Assembly: GCA_907165065.1 (NCBI GenBank)
Contig: OU015526.1
Location: forward strand, 71,447,723 to 71,511,722
Direction: 5' to 3'
Origin: Caprimulgus europaeus
Taxonomy: Eukaryota > Chordata > Aves > Caprimulgiformes > Caprimulgidae
Length of the DNA stretch: 64,000 nucleotides
The notes under the pieces were generated by a model. It was not told the DNA's origin and ran no database searches. It was given only the letters and a program-made list of their open reading frames with translations. Numbering within the stretch: position 1 is the first letter of the stretch; each line of letters starts with the position of its first letter. Position numbers and translations under genes: made by a program. Positions 1 to 9,315 of this stretch are shown here, one piece after another.

Positions 1-1740
1 TCCCATTCCTTCAAACAATCTTTATGTCCTTTAAGTATAAATTCATATAACTATAAAACTATGCATATAGTCTAAGTCAGAAACCTAAGTTAGGACCTGT
101 ATTGTCAATGAAAAGATACAGGAACTTTCAGGAGAAATTTCAACCCATCCACCTTTAACAGGTATCTTTAAGTGATACTTGACCCTTCATTCCTTGATCA
201 TGCCCACTTTTCTTGGTTACGTATATGAGTTGGCCAAGCCTAGACAAATGGCTTGGAAAACAATATCTAACTTTCAGACATTTGAGATTAGGTGAATCAC
301 ATCTCATTTGGTCCCTTGTCCTTTGCAAAGGTGAAGGACTGATCTTCTGGCAAGACCAGTTTAAGCAATGAACAAGCATGAAATTCTTGGACTAATTAGT
401 CTTTCTGCTAGGATGGTCACCTCCTCTCCCTTAGTGACATCACACCTTATTGAAGAGAGTCCCCTGGGTGTCAATGTAAATAATCTCTTTATTAGTAGCT
501 TTTGATTCTGCAGGAGTAGTGACAAAGAGAATCAAAAAGGTCAAGTTTCCCATCCTTCATTTCTTCTCTCCTCTGAAGGGAACAAGAGGACAGAGTGGAT
601 ATGAAGGGCAAAGCTCTGCCTGTCTTTGAACATCCCAAGGCAGACAGATAGGGGTTTTTTCTGTCCATGTGGAACAACTCAAAGAAAGGTGGTAGAAAGA
701 AGAATTGTTCCTTATTTTGTGATGTTTTAAAACCTACTGCAAAAATCATCCTTATTTGGAATATATTATCACTTCATAATAAATGAAGAATGAAACATCT
801 ATCCAGGCAGATTTCAATCAACTCTATATAGTATAATAGATACTAATTGTATAAATTAGTATAAAGAGTCATGGAGTATAAGAGATTAATAATTTTCTTG
901 TAATTTATTTATACTTTTTATTTATTGTTTCCTAATATCCTTCTGAAACGTATGGCTGACATTTCAGGAAAAGTGGGGAGCATCTAAAGCAGGTATTTAT
1001 ACTGTTTTAAGCTTTGTAACAATTATTCCCACTACTGTTTTTGTTATTTCATGGCAAATTAGTATAAATCCATTAGAAAACACATTGAACCTGGCAGTGG
1101 ATGGAGTCTAACAAATGCAATTCTCTATTTACTACTCTGGGGAATCCTTACTTTAAAAGTTAATAAACCGGTAATGTCAACAGCAAAGCACAGTAGGCTA
1201 TCTACAATGGGAGCCCTGGGTTTCTTGCATGCTTTCTCTAATCAAAAGGAGCCAATTATTTTTTGAATTGTGCAAAATGTCATCTAATTGGCTGCCTAAA
1301 AGTTGTGTAGACTGGGAGAAATGTAAAATTAATCATAAACCTGTTTGAAAAAAGGTACAAAGAATGTAACACATTGTTATTTTCCCCAAGTGATGAAGCT
1401 CAAGTCCTTCTTCCTTTTCAAAGCCCACGGGAGGAAGTTATGGAGAGGAAAAGCTACTTGCAGTTACACACAGAGACACTCAAGCTGATCTTTTCTTAGC
1501 TCCTGCAGCCAGTTGGCTAAACTGAGAAGGAAATGTACTGGCATGCACCACATAGTCCCTCATTTCCCAATCATCCAGGCTGAGGATCCATCCAGACAGG
1601 CCCAGGCATCACAGTTCCTTCCACGACAGGCACAACAGAGTGGGTTCATGCACAGATCTTGTCTCAGGTTGGAGTTAAGTTTCAACAGTGAAGCACCTTG
1701 GGAGCTGTAAACCGAGGAGAGTGTTTTGGTTCTCCAATTG
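1..1740. other. Unique AT-rich DNA, no gene seen
   Basis: No coding exon, RNA gene or recognisable transposon was found. The few open frames here are short and read through low-complexity or ordinary sequence without any domain. Composition becomes richer in GC after about 1.4 kb, approaching the CR1 5' end; the exact border with the CR1 cannot be set by eye and may lie anywhere between about 1.73 and 1.81 kb. Confidence 0.6.
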
Positions 1741-1855
1741 AGAGTCTTATCTCCCCAGTCACTCAGGGCCAGTTCAGAAACATGGGAACGCCAAAAATCA
1801 CCAGTGCTTCTTGCCTGGTATAACCCTAACCACAGGCATTGTCATTTCAATGAAG

Positions 1856-1986
1856 ACCGATCTCGCTAGCGGGGCTGAAGCGGCGGGGGCGTTGCCAGGG
1901 TCAACCGCGGCACAGTTAAACGGCCCCGAGTGGGTCGGTGGCAGTTTGCTCAGGGAAGAGCGTGGGGCGGTCGTTTGCGCAGGAAA
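1856..1986 (+). promoter_or_regulatory. CpG-dense CR1 leader, candidate internal promoter
   Basis: I count 15 CpG dinucleotides between 1858 and 1979, in a window that is otherwise CpG-poor; the following 1 kb of ORF1 has fewer than ten. The stretch lies just upstream of the CR1 ORF1 start, where full-length CR1 elements carry a GC-rich 5' UTR expected to hold the internal promoter. Promoter function is inferred from position and composition only. No TATA box is visible, as expected for a LINE internal promoter. Confidence 0.4.
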
Positions 1987-2114
1987 GTGCTCTACTGCCA
2001 TCAGTCACTGTGATCAATCTCCAGAGCCAAACCGTCCCCAAGGCAGTTCGATAGAGCAACAGAACTCAGGTGTCACAGAAGTTTGAGCCGTTAGTCACAC
2101 AGGCAGGAACCGCC

Positions 2115-3192
2115 ATGGTTGTCACCCGGCCAAAAGCTCTAGGAAAAAGAAATGTGGCGACCCAGACAGAGGTTGAACGTACAGCAGTCCAGGCCCCTGG
2201 CTGCAGGGAGTGCTGGAGCCTCACTTGGAATGGAGAGGTGCAGGGATGGCACCTGTATTCGCTGAGAGCAGGTGAATGACCTGCTCAGCATGGTGGCTGA
2301 GCTGAAAGAGGAGGTTGAAAGGCTGAGGATATAAGGGAGTGTGAAGGGGAGACAGACTGGTGGGCTCAGGCTCTCCCATCTCTGAGCCAAAGGCAACAGG
2401 CGCCATGTGAAGCACAGGATCCCCTATCCTCTTGCCACCAGGTAGAAGTGGAGAGGACCTAAAAGACAGTGGGGAATGGAAACAGGTCCCTCCTTGGAGA
2501 GGCTGGGGAGGTAGGCTAATCTCCTGCTGGTCTCTCTTGCCCCCCCAGTTACCGCTGCACAACAGGTATGGGACCTTGGAAACTGAGAGCCAGGAGAGTG
2601 AGGATGGAAGTGCAGGTCCACCTGGGAAGACATCCAGGGTGAGTCAGTCACCCCCACACCTCAGGACTAGTTCTACCAATAATAAAAGGAGGGTAATCGT
2701 GGTGGGTGATTCCCTCCTGAGGGGAACTGAGGGCCCCATATGTCTACCAGATCCCTCCCACAGGGAAGTCTGGTGCCTCCCTCGGTTCTTCCTTTCCCTA
2801 GGAAGAACCTCCCTGGCCTGGTGCGGCCCTCAGACTACTACCCACTTTTGGTCATCCAAGCTAGTAGTGACGAGATTACTGAGAAAAGTCCAAAAATTAT
2901 TAAAAAGGGCCTCAGGTCATTAGGGAGACTGGTTGCAGGATCAGGAGCACAGGTAGCATTTTCCTCAATCCCTTCAGTGGCAGGGAGGTTTACTGACAGG
3001 AACAGGAAGACACATCTGATCAACACATGGCCTAGAGGCTGGTGCCACAGGCAGAGTTTTGATTTCTTTGACCATGGGGATGTTTACATGGCACCGGGGC
3101 TACAGACAAAAGATGGGATACACCTGCCTCAGAAGGGGAAAAGGATCCTGGGGCAAGAATTAGCAGGGCTCATTGACAGAGCTTTAAACTAG
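2115..3192 (+). pseudogene. CR1 ORF1 (SGNH/GDSL esterase-type protein), degraded
   Basis: CR1 ORF1 encodes a nucleic-acid-associated protein with a C-terminal SGNH/GDSL-type esterase domain that accompanies the retrotransposon RNA. The start chosen is the ATG at 2115, which sits in a near-perfect Kozak context (ACCGCCATGG) and opens with MVVTRPKALGKRNVATQTEV, typical of CR1 ORF1. A coiled-coil-like segment (LLSMVAELKEEVERLR) follows. The esterase block I GDSL is at 2705-2713 (VVGDSLLRGTEG) and the block V DGIH is at 3112-3123. Block III reads ASSDE rather than the G-x-N form of active SGNH enzymes. The frame is broken several times: shifts near 2265, 2435 and 2790 and a stop at about 2332. 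The natural end is the TAG after LAGLIDRALN at 3192. It is a dead copy, since no intact frame spans it. Confidence 0.88.
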
Positions 3193-3872
3193 ATTAGAAG
3201 GGGGAAGGGGATAAAGCCAGCCTCAATGGAAGCAAGGCTGGGGGCAGCACACGAGTGTTTGAGGGGTGCTGTGATAGCAGGGTCCTTAAGTCTGCTGTCC
3301 CAGAGGAAGTAAGAGATACGAAGCCAGGCAGCAGCAGAGATAAAAGGTGTTTTGATGAGGCAGGAACCACAGAAGCTCCCAAGAATCACCATGAAGGAAT
3401 TAGGGCTTCCCCCCCTAATAGGGTAATGGGACCAGCAGCCCAGCTGAAGTCCACCTACACAAATGCATGCAGCATGGGTAACAAACAGGAGGAGCTGGTA
3501 ACCATCATGCAGCAGGAAAACTGTGATATAGCAGCCATCACAGAAATGTGGTGGAATGCCTCACATGACTGGAGTGCTGCAATGGATGGCTGCAAACTCT
3601 TCAGAAGGGAGAGGAGAGAAAGAAGAGGAGGAGGGGTAGCCCTTTATGTTAAGGAGGGTTTTGATTGCCTGGAGGTTAATAATGGTGATGATAGGGTTGA
3701 GTGTGGGTAAGAATCAGGGGCAAGACCAGCAAGGCAGATATCGTGGTGGGGATCTGCTATGGAGCACCCAGCCAAGATGAGGAGGTAGATTAAATACTCT
3801 ACAATCAGTTAGGGGATGTCTTGGGATCATGGGCCCTTGTTCTTGTGAGGGACTTGAACTTGCTAGACGTCT

Positions 3873-3877
3873 GTTGG
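3873..3877 (+). repeat. Left target-site duplication of the ERVL LTR (GTTGG)
   Basis: The five bases before the LTR are GTTGG and the five after it are ACTGG (5513-5517). The CR1 reading frame expected here is DVCWK, spelled tgc-tgg-aaa, so the original target was probably GCTGG. Each copy would then differ from it by one transition. Five-base duplications are usual for ERVL-type elements. The assignment is supported by restoring CR1 colinearity when LTR plus one copy are removed. Confidence 0.55.
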
Positions 3878-3962
3878 TGTGGTGGGTTGACCCTGACCAG
3901 AGGCTGGATGCCCACCAAAGCCCACTCTATCACTCCCCCTCCTCAAATGGGCAGGGGGAGAA
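3878..3962 (+). repeat. Left arm of long terminal inverted repeat of the LTR
   Basis: Beyond the 18 perfect terminal bases, the arm continues with GGCTGGATGCCCACCAAAGC and CCACTCTATCAC. These reappear in reverse complement at 5434-5512. The match then weakens through a C-rich/G-rich block (CCCCCTCCTCA ... GGGGGAGAA). The arm is about 80 bases long with a few mismatches and small indels, far longer than the few-base inverted ends of most retroviral LTRs. Confidence 0.75.
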
Positions 3963-5159
3963 CATTATAAAGGAAAGCTCCTGGGTGGAGATAAGGACAG
4001 AGAGAGATCACTCACCAATTACTGGCACGGGCAAAACAGACTCGACTTGGGGGAAAAAACAAATTTACTTTATTACCAATCAAAATCAGAGGATAATGAG
4101 AAGTAAAACCAAATCTTAAAACACCTCCCCCATCCCTCCCTTCTTCCTAGGCTTAACTTCTCTCCCAATTTCCACCTCCTCCCCCCAGCATCACAGGGGA
4201 ACAGGGAATGGGGCTGGGGTCAGTCCATCACACGTTGTTTCTGCCACTCCTTCCTCCTCAGGGGGAGGACTCCTTCCCCCGCACCAGCGTGGGGTCCCTC
4301 TCATGGGAAACAGTCCTCCACAAACTTCTCCAACATGAGTCCTTCCCATGACTGACAGTTCTTCACGAACTGCTTTAGCATGAGTCCATTCCATGGTGTG
4401 CAGTCCTTCAGGAAGGGACTGCTCCAGCGCAGGTCCCCCACGGGGTCACAAGTCCTGCCAGCAAACCTGCTCCGGTGTGGGCTCCTCTCTCCACAGGCTA
4501 CAGGACCTGACAGGAACCTGCTCCAGCGCAGGCTTCCTGCGCGGTCACAGCCTTCTTTTGGCATCCACCTGCTCTGGCATGGGTCCTCCACAGGCTACAG
4601 GTGGTCATCTGCTCCACCATGGACCTCCATGGGCTGCAGGGGGACAGCCTGCCTCACCATGGTCTTCCCCACAGGCTGCAGTGGAATCTCTGTTCTGGTG
4701 CCTGGAGCACCTCTTCCCCCTCCTTCTTCACTAACCTTGGTGTCTGTGGAGTTGTTTTCTCTTACATCTTCTCACTCCTCTCCCCAGCTGCAAAGTGTGC
4801 AGCTTTCTCTCCCTCTCTTCCCTTTTTTTTTTTCTTAATTATGTTATCACAGAGGCGTTACTGATTGGCTCGGCCTTGGCCAGCGGCGGGTCCCTTCTTG
4901 TAGCCGGCTGGCATTGGCTGTGTCAGGTCGAACATGGGGGAAGCTTCTGGCAGCTTCTCTCACAGAAGCCACCCCATGTCCCCCCCGTCCCCCACTGCTA
5001 CCAAAACCTTGCCATGCAAACCCAATACTGATTACTGGTGAGCAGTGCTAGCACAGCACCAAGGCTGTCTCTCCAACATAACCCCCATTGGCCTGGGGTG
5101 GGTAAGGTCTTGGGAGGGGACACAGCCAGGACAGGTGACCCAAATGGACCAAAGGGATA

Positions 5160-5195
5160 TTCCATACCATATGATGTATGCTCAGAAATAAAGCA
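5160..5195 (+). promoter_or_regulatory. Decayed LTR core promoter
   Basis: The sequence ATTCCATACCATATGATG, then ATGCTCAG and AATAAAGC, corresponds to the U3 end of avian ERVL LTRs. As I recall the family, a TGACGTCA CRE-like site and a TATATAAAGC box stand here. In this copy the CRE has lost bases and the TATA box reads AAATAAAGC. The comparison is from memory of the family, and promoter loss is inferred. Confidence 0.45.
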
Positions 5196-5317
5196 AGGAG
5201 AACGGAGGGGGAAGGAGGGGCATTTGTTACTTCCGTTTGTCCTCCTGGAACCGCAGTGTATATGAAGCCCTGCTTCCTGGGAAGTGGCCAGACATCGCCT
5301 GCTGATGGGGAGTAGAG

Positions 5318-5374
5318 AATAAATATTTTGTTCTTTTGCTTCTGCATGCACAGCTTTGCTTTGCTTCTATTAAA
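5318..5374 (+). terminator. LTR polyadenylation signals (AATAAA, ATTAAA)
   Basis: AATAAA lies at 5318-5323 and ATTAAA at 5369-5374. The latter is followed by TTGCCTTTGTCTC and a T-rich stretch (GGGTTTTTTTGTG). This spacing fits the R/U5 border of an ERVL LTR. The second signal is the better placed one for the family. Confidence 0.5.
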
Positions 5375-5433
5375 TTGCCTTTGTCTCTATCCACGAGTTT
5401 GGGTTTTTTTGTGTTCCATCTTATTTTCTCCCC

Positions 5434-5512
5434 TCCCCATCTTACTGATGAGGGGGGTGATAGAGTGGGCTTTGGTGGGCATCCAGCATCTAGCCAGGGT
5501 CAACCCACCACA
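5434..5512 (+). repeat. Right arm of long terminal inverted repeat of the LTR
   Basis: Reverse complement partner of the left arm at 3878-3962. It contains GTGATAGAGTGGGCTTTGG, GTGGGCATCCAGC and the perfect terminal CAGGGTCAACCCACCACA. Confidence 0.75.
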
Positions 5513-5517
5513 ACTGG
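5513..5517 (+). repeat. Right target-site duplication of the ERVL LTR (ACTGG)
   Basis: Partner of GTTGG at 3873-3877. Both copies differ by one base from the inferred CR1 target GCTGG, so the duplication is old but recognisable. CR1 ORF2 sequence resumes directly after it. Confidence 0.55.
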
Positions 5518-8487
5518 AAATAAAACACAGCAGAAAGACAATCTCAGAGGTTCCTGGAGTGTGTGGAAGACAACTTCCTGACACAGCTGGTGAGGGAACT
5601 GACCAGGGAAGGTGCCACATTGGACCTGTTATTCACTAACAGAGAAGGACTGTTGGGTGAAGGATGGTGGTTGGGGGATGTCTTAGGCACAGTGATCATG
5701 AGATAATAGAGTTTTCTGTTCTTGGGGAAGTCAGGAGAGGGGTCATCAGGACTGCCACCTTGGACTTTTGGAGGGCAGACAATAGGGCTGTTCAGGAGTC
5801 TGGTTGGCAGAGTCCCTTGGGAGGCAGCCCTGAAGGGCAAAGGAATCCAAGAAGGCTGGACACTCTTTAAAAAGGAAATTTTAGAGGCACAAGAGCAGGC
5901 TGTCCCCATGTGCTGAAAGACAAGCTGGTGGGGAAGACAATTGGCTTGCCTGAACAGAGAGCTTAGGCTGGAGCTCAGGAAAAAAGAGTTTATGATCTAT
6001 GAAAGAAGGGATGGGCAACTCACAAGGACTTTAAAGACCCTGTGAGGTTATGCAGGGAGAAAATGTGACCAACCAAGCCCAGCTAGCTCCATCAGTAAAA
6101 AGGTAATAAAAAATGTTCTTTAAATACATTAGTAACAAAAGGAGAGCTAAGGAGAATCTTCATACTTTGTTGGATACACAGGGAAACATTGTGACAAAGG
6201 ATGAGGAAAAGGCTGAGGTACTTGATGCCTTCTTTGCCTCCGTCTTGAGTGGCAAGACAGGTTGCTCTCTGAATACACAGACACCTCCTGTGCTGGAGGA
6301 CAGGAATGAGGAGCAGAATGACCCCCCATAATCCAAGAGGCAATGGTTAGTGACCTATTGCACCACTTAGGCATCCACAAGTCTATGCGGCCAGATAGAA
6401 TCCACCCCAGAATACTGAGGGAACTGGTGGAAATGCTCACATGATTGCAGTAAAATTCATCATCATAAGAAACAACAGGTGGAAAACACAGTTGTGCCGT
6501 AAGAAGAAAAATGAGTTTAAACTTTGAACCATTTAATATCTTTGTTTCTTGTGTTCTCCAGTATATGTTTAACTTGCATGTTTTATGATTGCACAGGAGA
6601 TTTTATAGCACAGTACTTCTACAAAGCCTTTCAGAGTACTAAGATTAAGTAAGTTTCATTTAAGAATATCGAATATGAGATACAATGAAAAATAAATCTT
6701 TCTCTCCGTATTTAATATTTTTCTTCTGAGTCTACCCTATTCACATCATTTTTTTCTCTTCTGTATCACAGGCCTGTTTCTCTAAGTAACAGTGTAAGTC
6801 TGTATGAAGTTGAGTATTCTTATTCTTATTTTTGTGAAAGAGAGCGCGACACAAGCTTCAAATTCTGCTTCTTGCTCATGCCACTAGAATCAAGTGCCCT
6901 CTTAATTTCCATTGTACTTTAAGCATGGCTTTGGTTTGTCATCTGTCTTCCTTCAGTGCATTAAATGCTCTTTTGCCTGACATTTCCTTTGAGCTATTTT
7001 AGTTTTTTTCTAAAAAACAGTGAGGTTTCCAAAGTTACTGTATGCTAAAATGGCTGTGTGGTGGGTTCTAGAGAGTCCCATGGATGCAATGATTTGGCAA
7101 CAGGATTGTTTTCTTACATGATTGAGACTACAAAAAGATTTCAGCTTTCAAACTAAGACCGTGAAAAGGCTACCTGACGACACACTTACTGAATAGGGGA
7201 AAAAGATGGAAAAAAAATACAGTTTCCTTCCTGCAGTGAAAATGGAAACAACCCACACCATCAGTTGCAGTACCTCATGGGAGTAGGCAGTCCTGTGTCT
7301 AATGAAAAGGTGGGGCAGGTGCCTAGGTTGTTTCATTCTTTGTTACTTTCCAATTGCTTAGGGGCTTTTCATTTTTCAGGAGAGGAATTGCATCTTTTTC
7401 AGACCATGAGAAATGAAATTAAACCCACTGAACCTGTGGAGTGCAAGGCATAGTTTCTGTGGCAACGATCCCCATTTGACAGCTCTCAGGACTTGCTTTT
7501 GCCTCCTGTGACTTATTTACTGTATCAGCAGCACAGGTAGCAGAGGTGAGATCAGCAAGTTGCATGATGATCACTCATGATGTAAAGCACAGGAATACAA
7601 GTATCAGAAAAGTTTATTTATAAAAAACAAAGGGAAAAGAAAAAAAATGTACAGCTGATAGTATTATTGAGTCATTCCATGAAGGACTGGTAAATAACCA
7701 TTTTGGTGGTTTGAAACATGTTTAGATTTTCTTAAATTAAAAATAATGATGGACAGACTCAATTTTCTGCTTCACCCCTTTTTAATAATGCTTTCATTCC
7801 CTACTTAGGCCAAGCATCTGCACTGTTACTGTGTTATTTAATCTTAAAAATATATACACCGGAATTACACATACTGTCTGATTAGAAACATGTAAAGCCT
7901 GTGATTTTTTTCCATGCTTAAGATTGTCTGTGCATGCCGTCCACTTGTGAGGACCTCGTGTCAGCTCAGGTTAGTTCCCAGCATCAAACTTCTCTTTGAA
8001 CAGATTGGTCATAACCTAATGGTCTCCTGTTAGTGATACTTCTTTCAGAGGACAAATTGCTGGTTAAAATGCTACTTTTTTTTTTTTTTTTTTGAGGAGA
8101 GAGGAGGAGACACAGACATTATCAAGTTCAGTCCCATAAATCCAGCAATCTGAGCTGAACTTATTCAGACTTATTTTTCTCTTAATTATTTCAAATTGCT
8201 TTCAGTACCTTCTAGAGCAAATAAAAATAGATATTTACAGGTGGTAAATTGTGTTTCATTGTGTCTTCCAACAAGTAGAAGGAATCAGAATCTAATAAGT
8301 GAATTGTACCATAGCCTAAGACAATAATGATATTAATTATAAAGAACACTCCACATAAGCCTGCAGCTTTAGATCCTTACAAATCTACCCTCATTAAATA
8401 ACAATGTTGGTTATTACTGAAATTGCAAATAAATTATATGCTGAAGCAATATGAAATCCATGGCAATAATTTCAAAGTACTGGTACC

Positions 8488-8512
8488 TTTATTTATTTAT
8501 TTATTTATTTTA
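8488..8512 (+). repeat. (TTTA)n microsatellite
   Basis: About six uninterrupted TTTA units. Confidence 0.95.
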
Positions 8513-9294
8513 GAATTGCAGAGTAGGAGTTATCTAGAGAACGGGAGAGTTCCACATTCTCATCACAGAATGCATCAACAGACCATCAAGAGACAAATAA
8601 CGATATGACCTTTATAACTGGTTGGCTGAGCATCATCTTTCCAAAGCCATTTAACACAGGCATTCACAGGACATCAGTGAGATCTTCAGTTACTAGAGAT
8701 ATGTATTTCAAAAGTTTTTAGAAACTCCAGCATAAAAGAAATCCTTCTAGTCATGATAGACTATGGGTAAGGGATCAACTTTTGGTTTTAAGTATGGTTT
8801 TGATAACAAGGGGAAACAATGTCTGGACTGGTGCACTAGAACTCAGATGAACTACGAGTCAAATGACTGAGAAGCCCAGTTCTACTTTTGTAGAGTATTT
8901 AAGTGCCTGTGAAAGTGTGTATGGGGTGTGTAACTACCCAGTGGTATCAATTCGAACCTGGCTGGCTCAGGCCTCCTTTAGAAATTGTGTGTTTGGTGTA
9001 AGATAATTATCTGGGATGTTTGATGTTCAAAGTGATGTGTCTGAGCTACCACAGGTTACCATCCTCATTGACTCTAAAGGAAAATTGCCTGAATGGCTAC
9101 ATCCAGCCCTGGATCCTGAGACAGGTTAGGTATGTGGGACTGATAGAGGTCTGTTTTCACAGGCAGCAGTCCATGATATGTTTTTAATTTTAAAAATTGG
9201 GAACTCGGCTTCTACTTATTGCAGTTAGCAATGCATATTCTTTGTTTGAAATACTAACTACTCATCACTGAACAATAAAGTGTTATGAAAATTC

Positions 9295-9315
9295 TTTTTT
9301 TTTTTTTTTTTTTTT
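9295..9315 (+). repeat. Poly(T) tract, 21 T
   Basis: An uninterrupted T run. On the minus strand this would be a poly(A). Nothing upstream on the minus strand looks like a retrocopy that would own it as a tail. Confidence 0.9.

Larger units (their letters stand above)
3878..5512 (+). mobile_element. Solo LTR of an avian ERVL-type endogenous retrovirus
   Basis: A 1,635-bp LTR begins TGTGGTGGGTTGACCCTG and ends with its exact reverse complement. It sits inside the CR1 ORF2. Plus-strand orientation follows from the end structure: a U3 tail with CCATACCATATGA and an ATAAAG TATA-like box near 5190, AATAAA (5318) and ATTAAA (5369), then the U5-type phrase TTGCCTTTGTCTC and CCACGAGTTT known from avian ERVL LTRs. 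The middle (about 4300-4700) is a series of short related CTGCTCCAGC-, GGTCCTCCA- and GGGCTGCAGG-like blocks. There is no internal retroviral sequence or primer-binding site, so this is a solo LTR left by recombination between two LTRs. It is not intact enough to suggest activity: the CRE/TATA area is mutated relative to the family form I recall. Confidence 0.85.
1811..6441 (+). mobile_element. CR1 LINE, 5' part, split by an LTR; 3' half missing
   Basis: This is a non-LTR retrotransposon of the CR1 family. In order it has a GC-rich leader (about 1811-2114), ORF1 (2115-3192), the start of ORF2 with the APE-type endonuclease (from about 3426), an inserted ERVL LTR (3878-5512), and the linker after the endonuclease (5518-6441). 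It stops abruptly at 6441, just after the codons for LRELVEML that precede the reverse-transcriptase domain. The CR1 copy at 62.27 kb continues through the same point. About 3.0 kb of CR1 sequence remains once the LTR is removed. Loss of the 3' end is the reverse of the usual CR1 pattern, because target-primed reverse transcription normally truncates the 5' end. A later deletion or rearrangement is the likely cause. The 5' border is uncertain. Confidence 0.92.
3426..6441 (+). pseudogene. CR1 ORF2 N-terminal part (APE endonuclease), interrupted and truncated
   Basis: ORF2 of CR1 encodes an apurinic-like endonuclease followed by a reverse transcriptase. Here the endonuclease begins at about 3445 (LKSTYTNACSMGNKQEEL). 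It shows the ITEMWW motif (family form ITETWW), the GGGVALYV strand, and DLN at 3851-3859 (family form GDFN, with Gly changed to Arg). After the inserted LTR, the SDH catalytic motif is at 5691-5699 (HSDHEIIEF). The linker follows, with YISNKRRAKENLH and TKDEEKAEVLDAFFASV. The frame carries stops (for example at 3708-3710 and the TAA just after the LTR) and several shifts. The entire reverse-transcriptase domain is absent because the element ends at 6441. No product is expected. Confidence 0.88.

Noticed and set aside
37-750. Open frames on the minus strand near the start of the window
   Set aside because: Short, unsupported, without start context or splice signals that would tie them into a gene.
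4191-5351. Overlapping open frames of up to 152 codons inside the first LTR
   Set aside because: They are in all frames and both strands of GC-rich LTR sequence. LTRs of this type carry no genes, and the proteins are low-complexity.
8940-8990. TTCGAAC motif resembling a tRNA T-loop
   Set aside because: No acceptor, D or anticodon stems can be formed around it on either strand.
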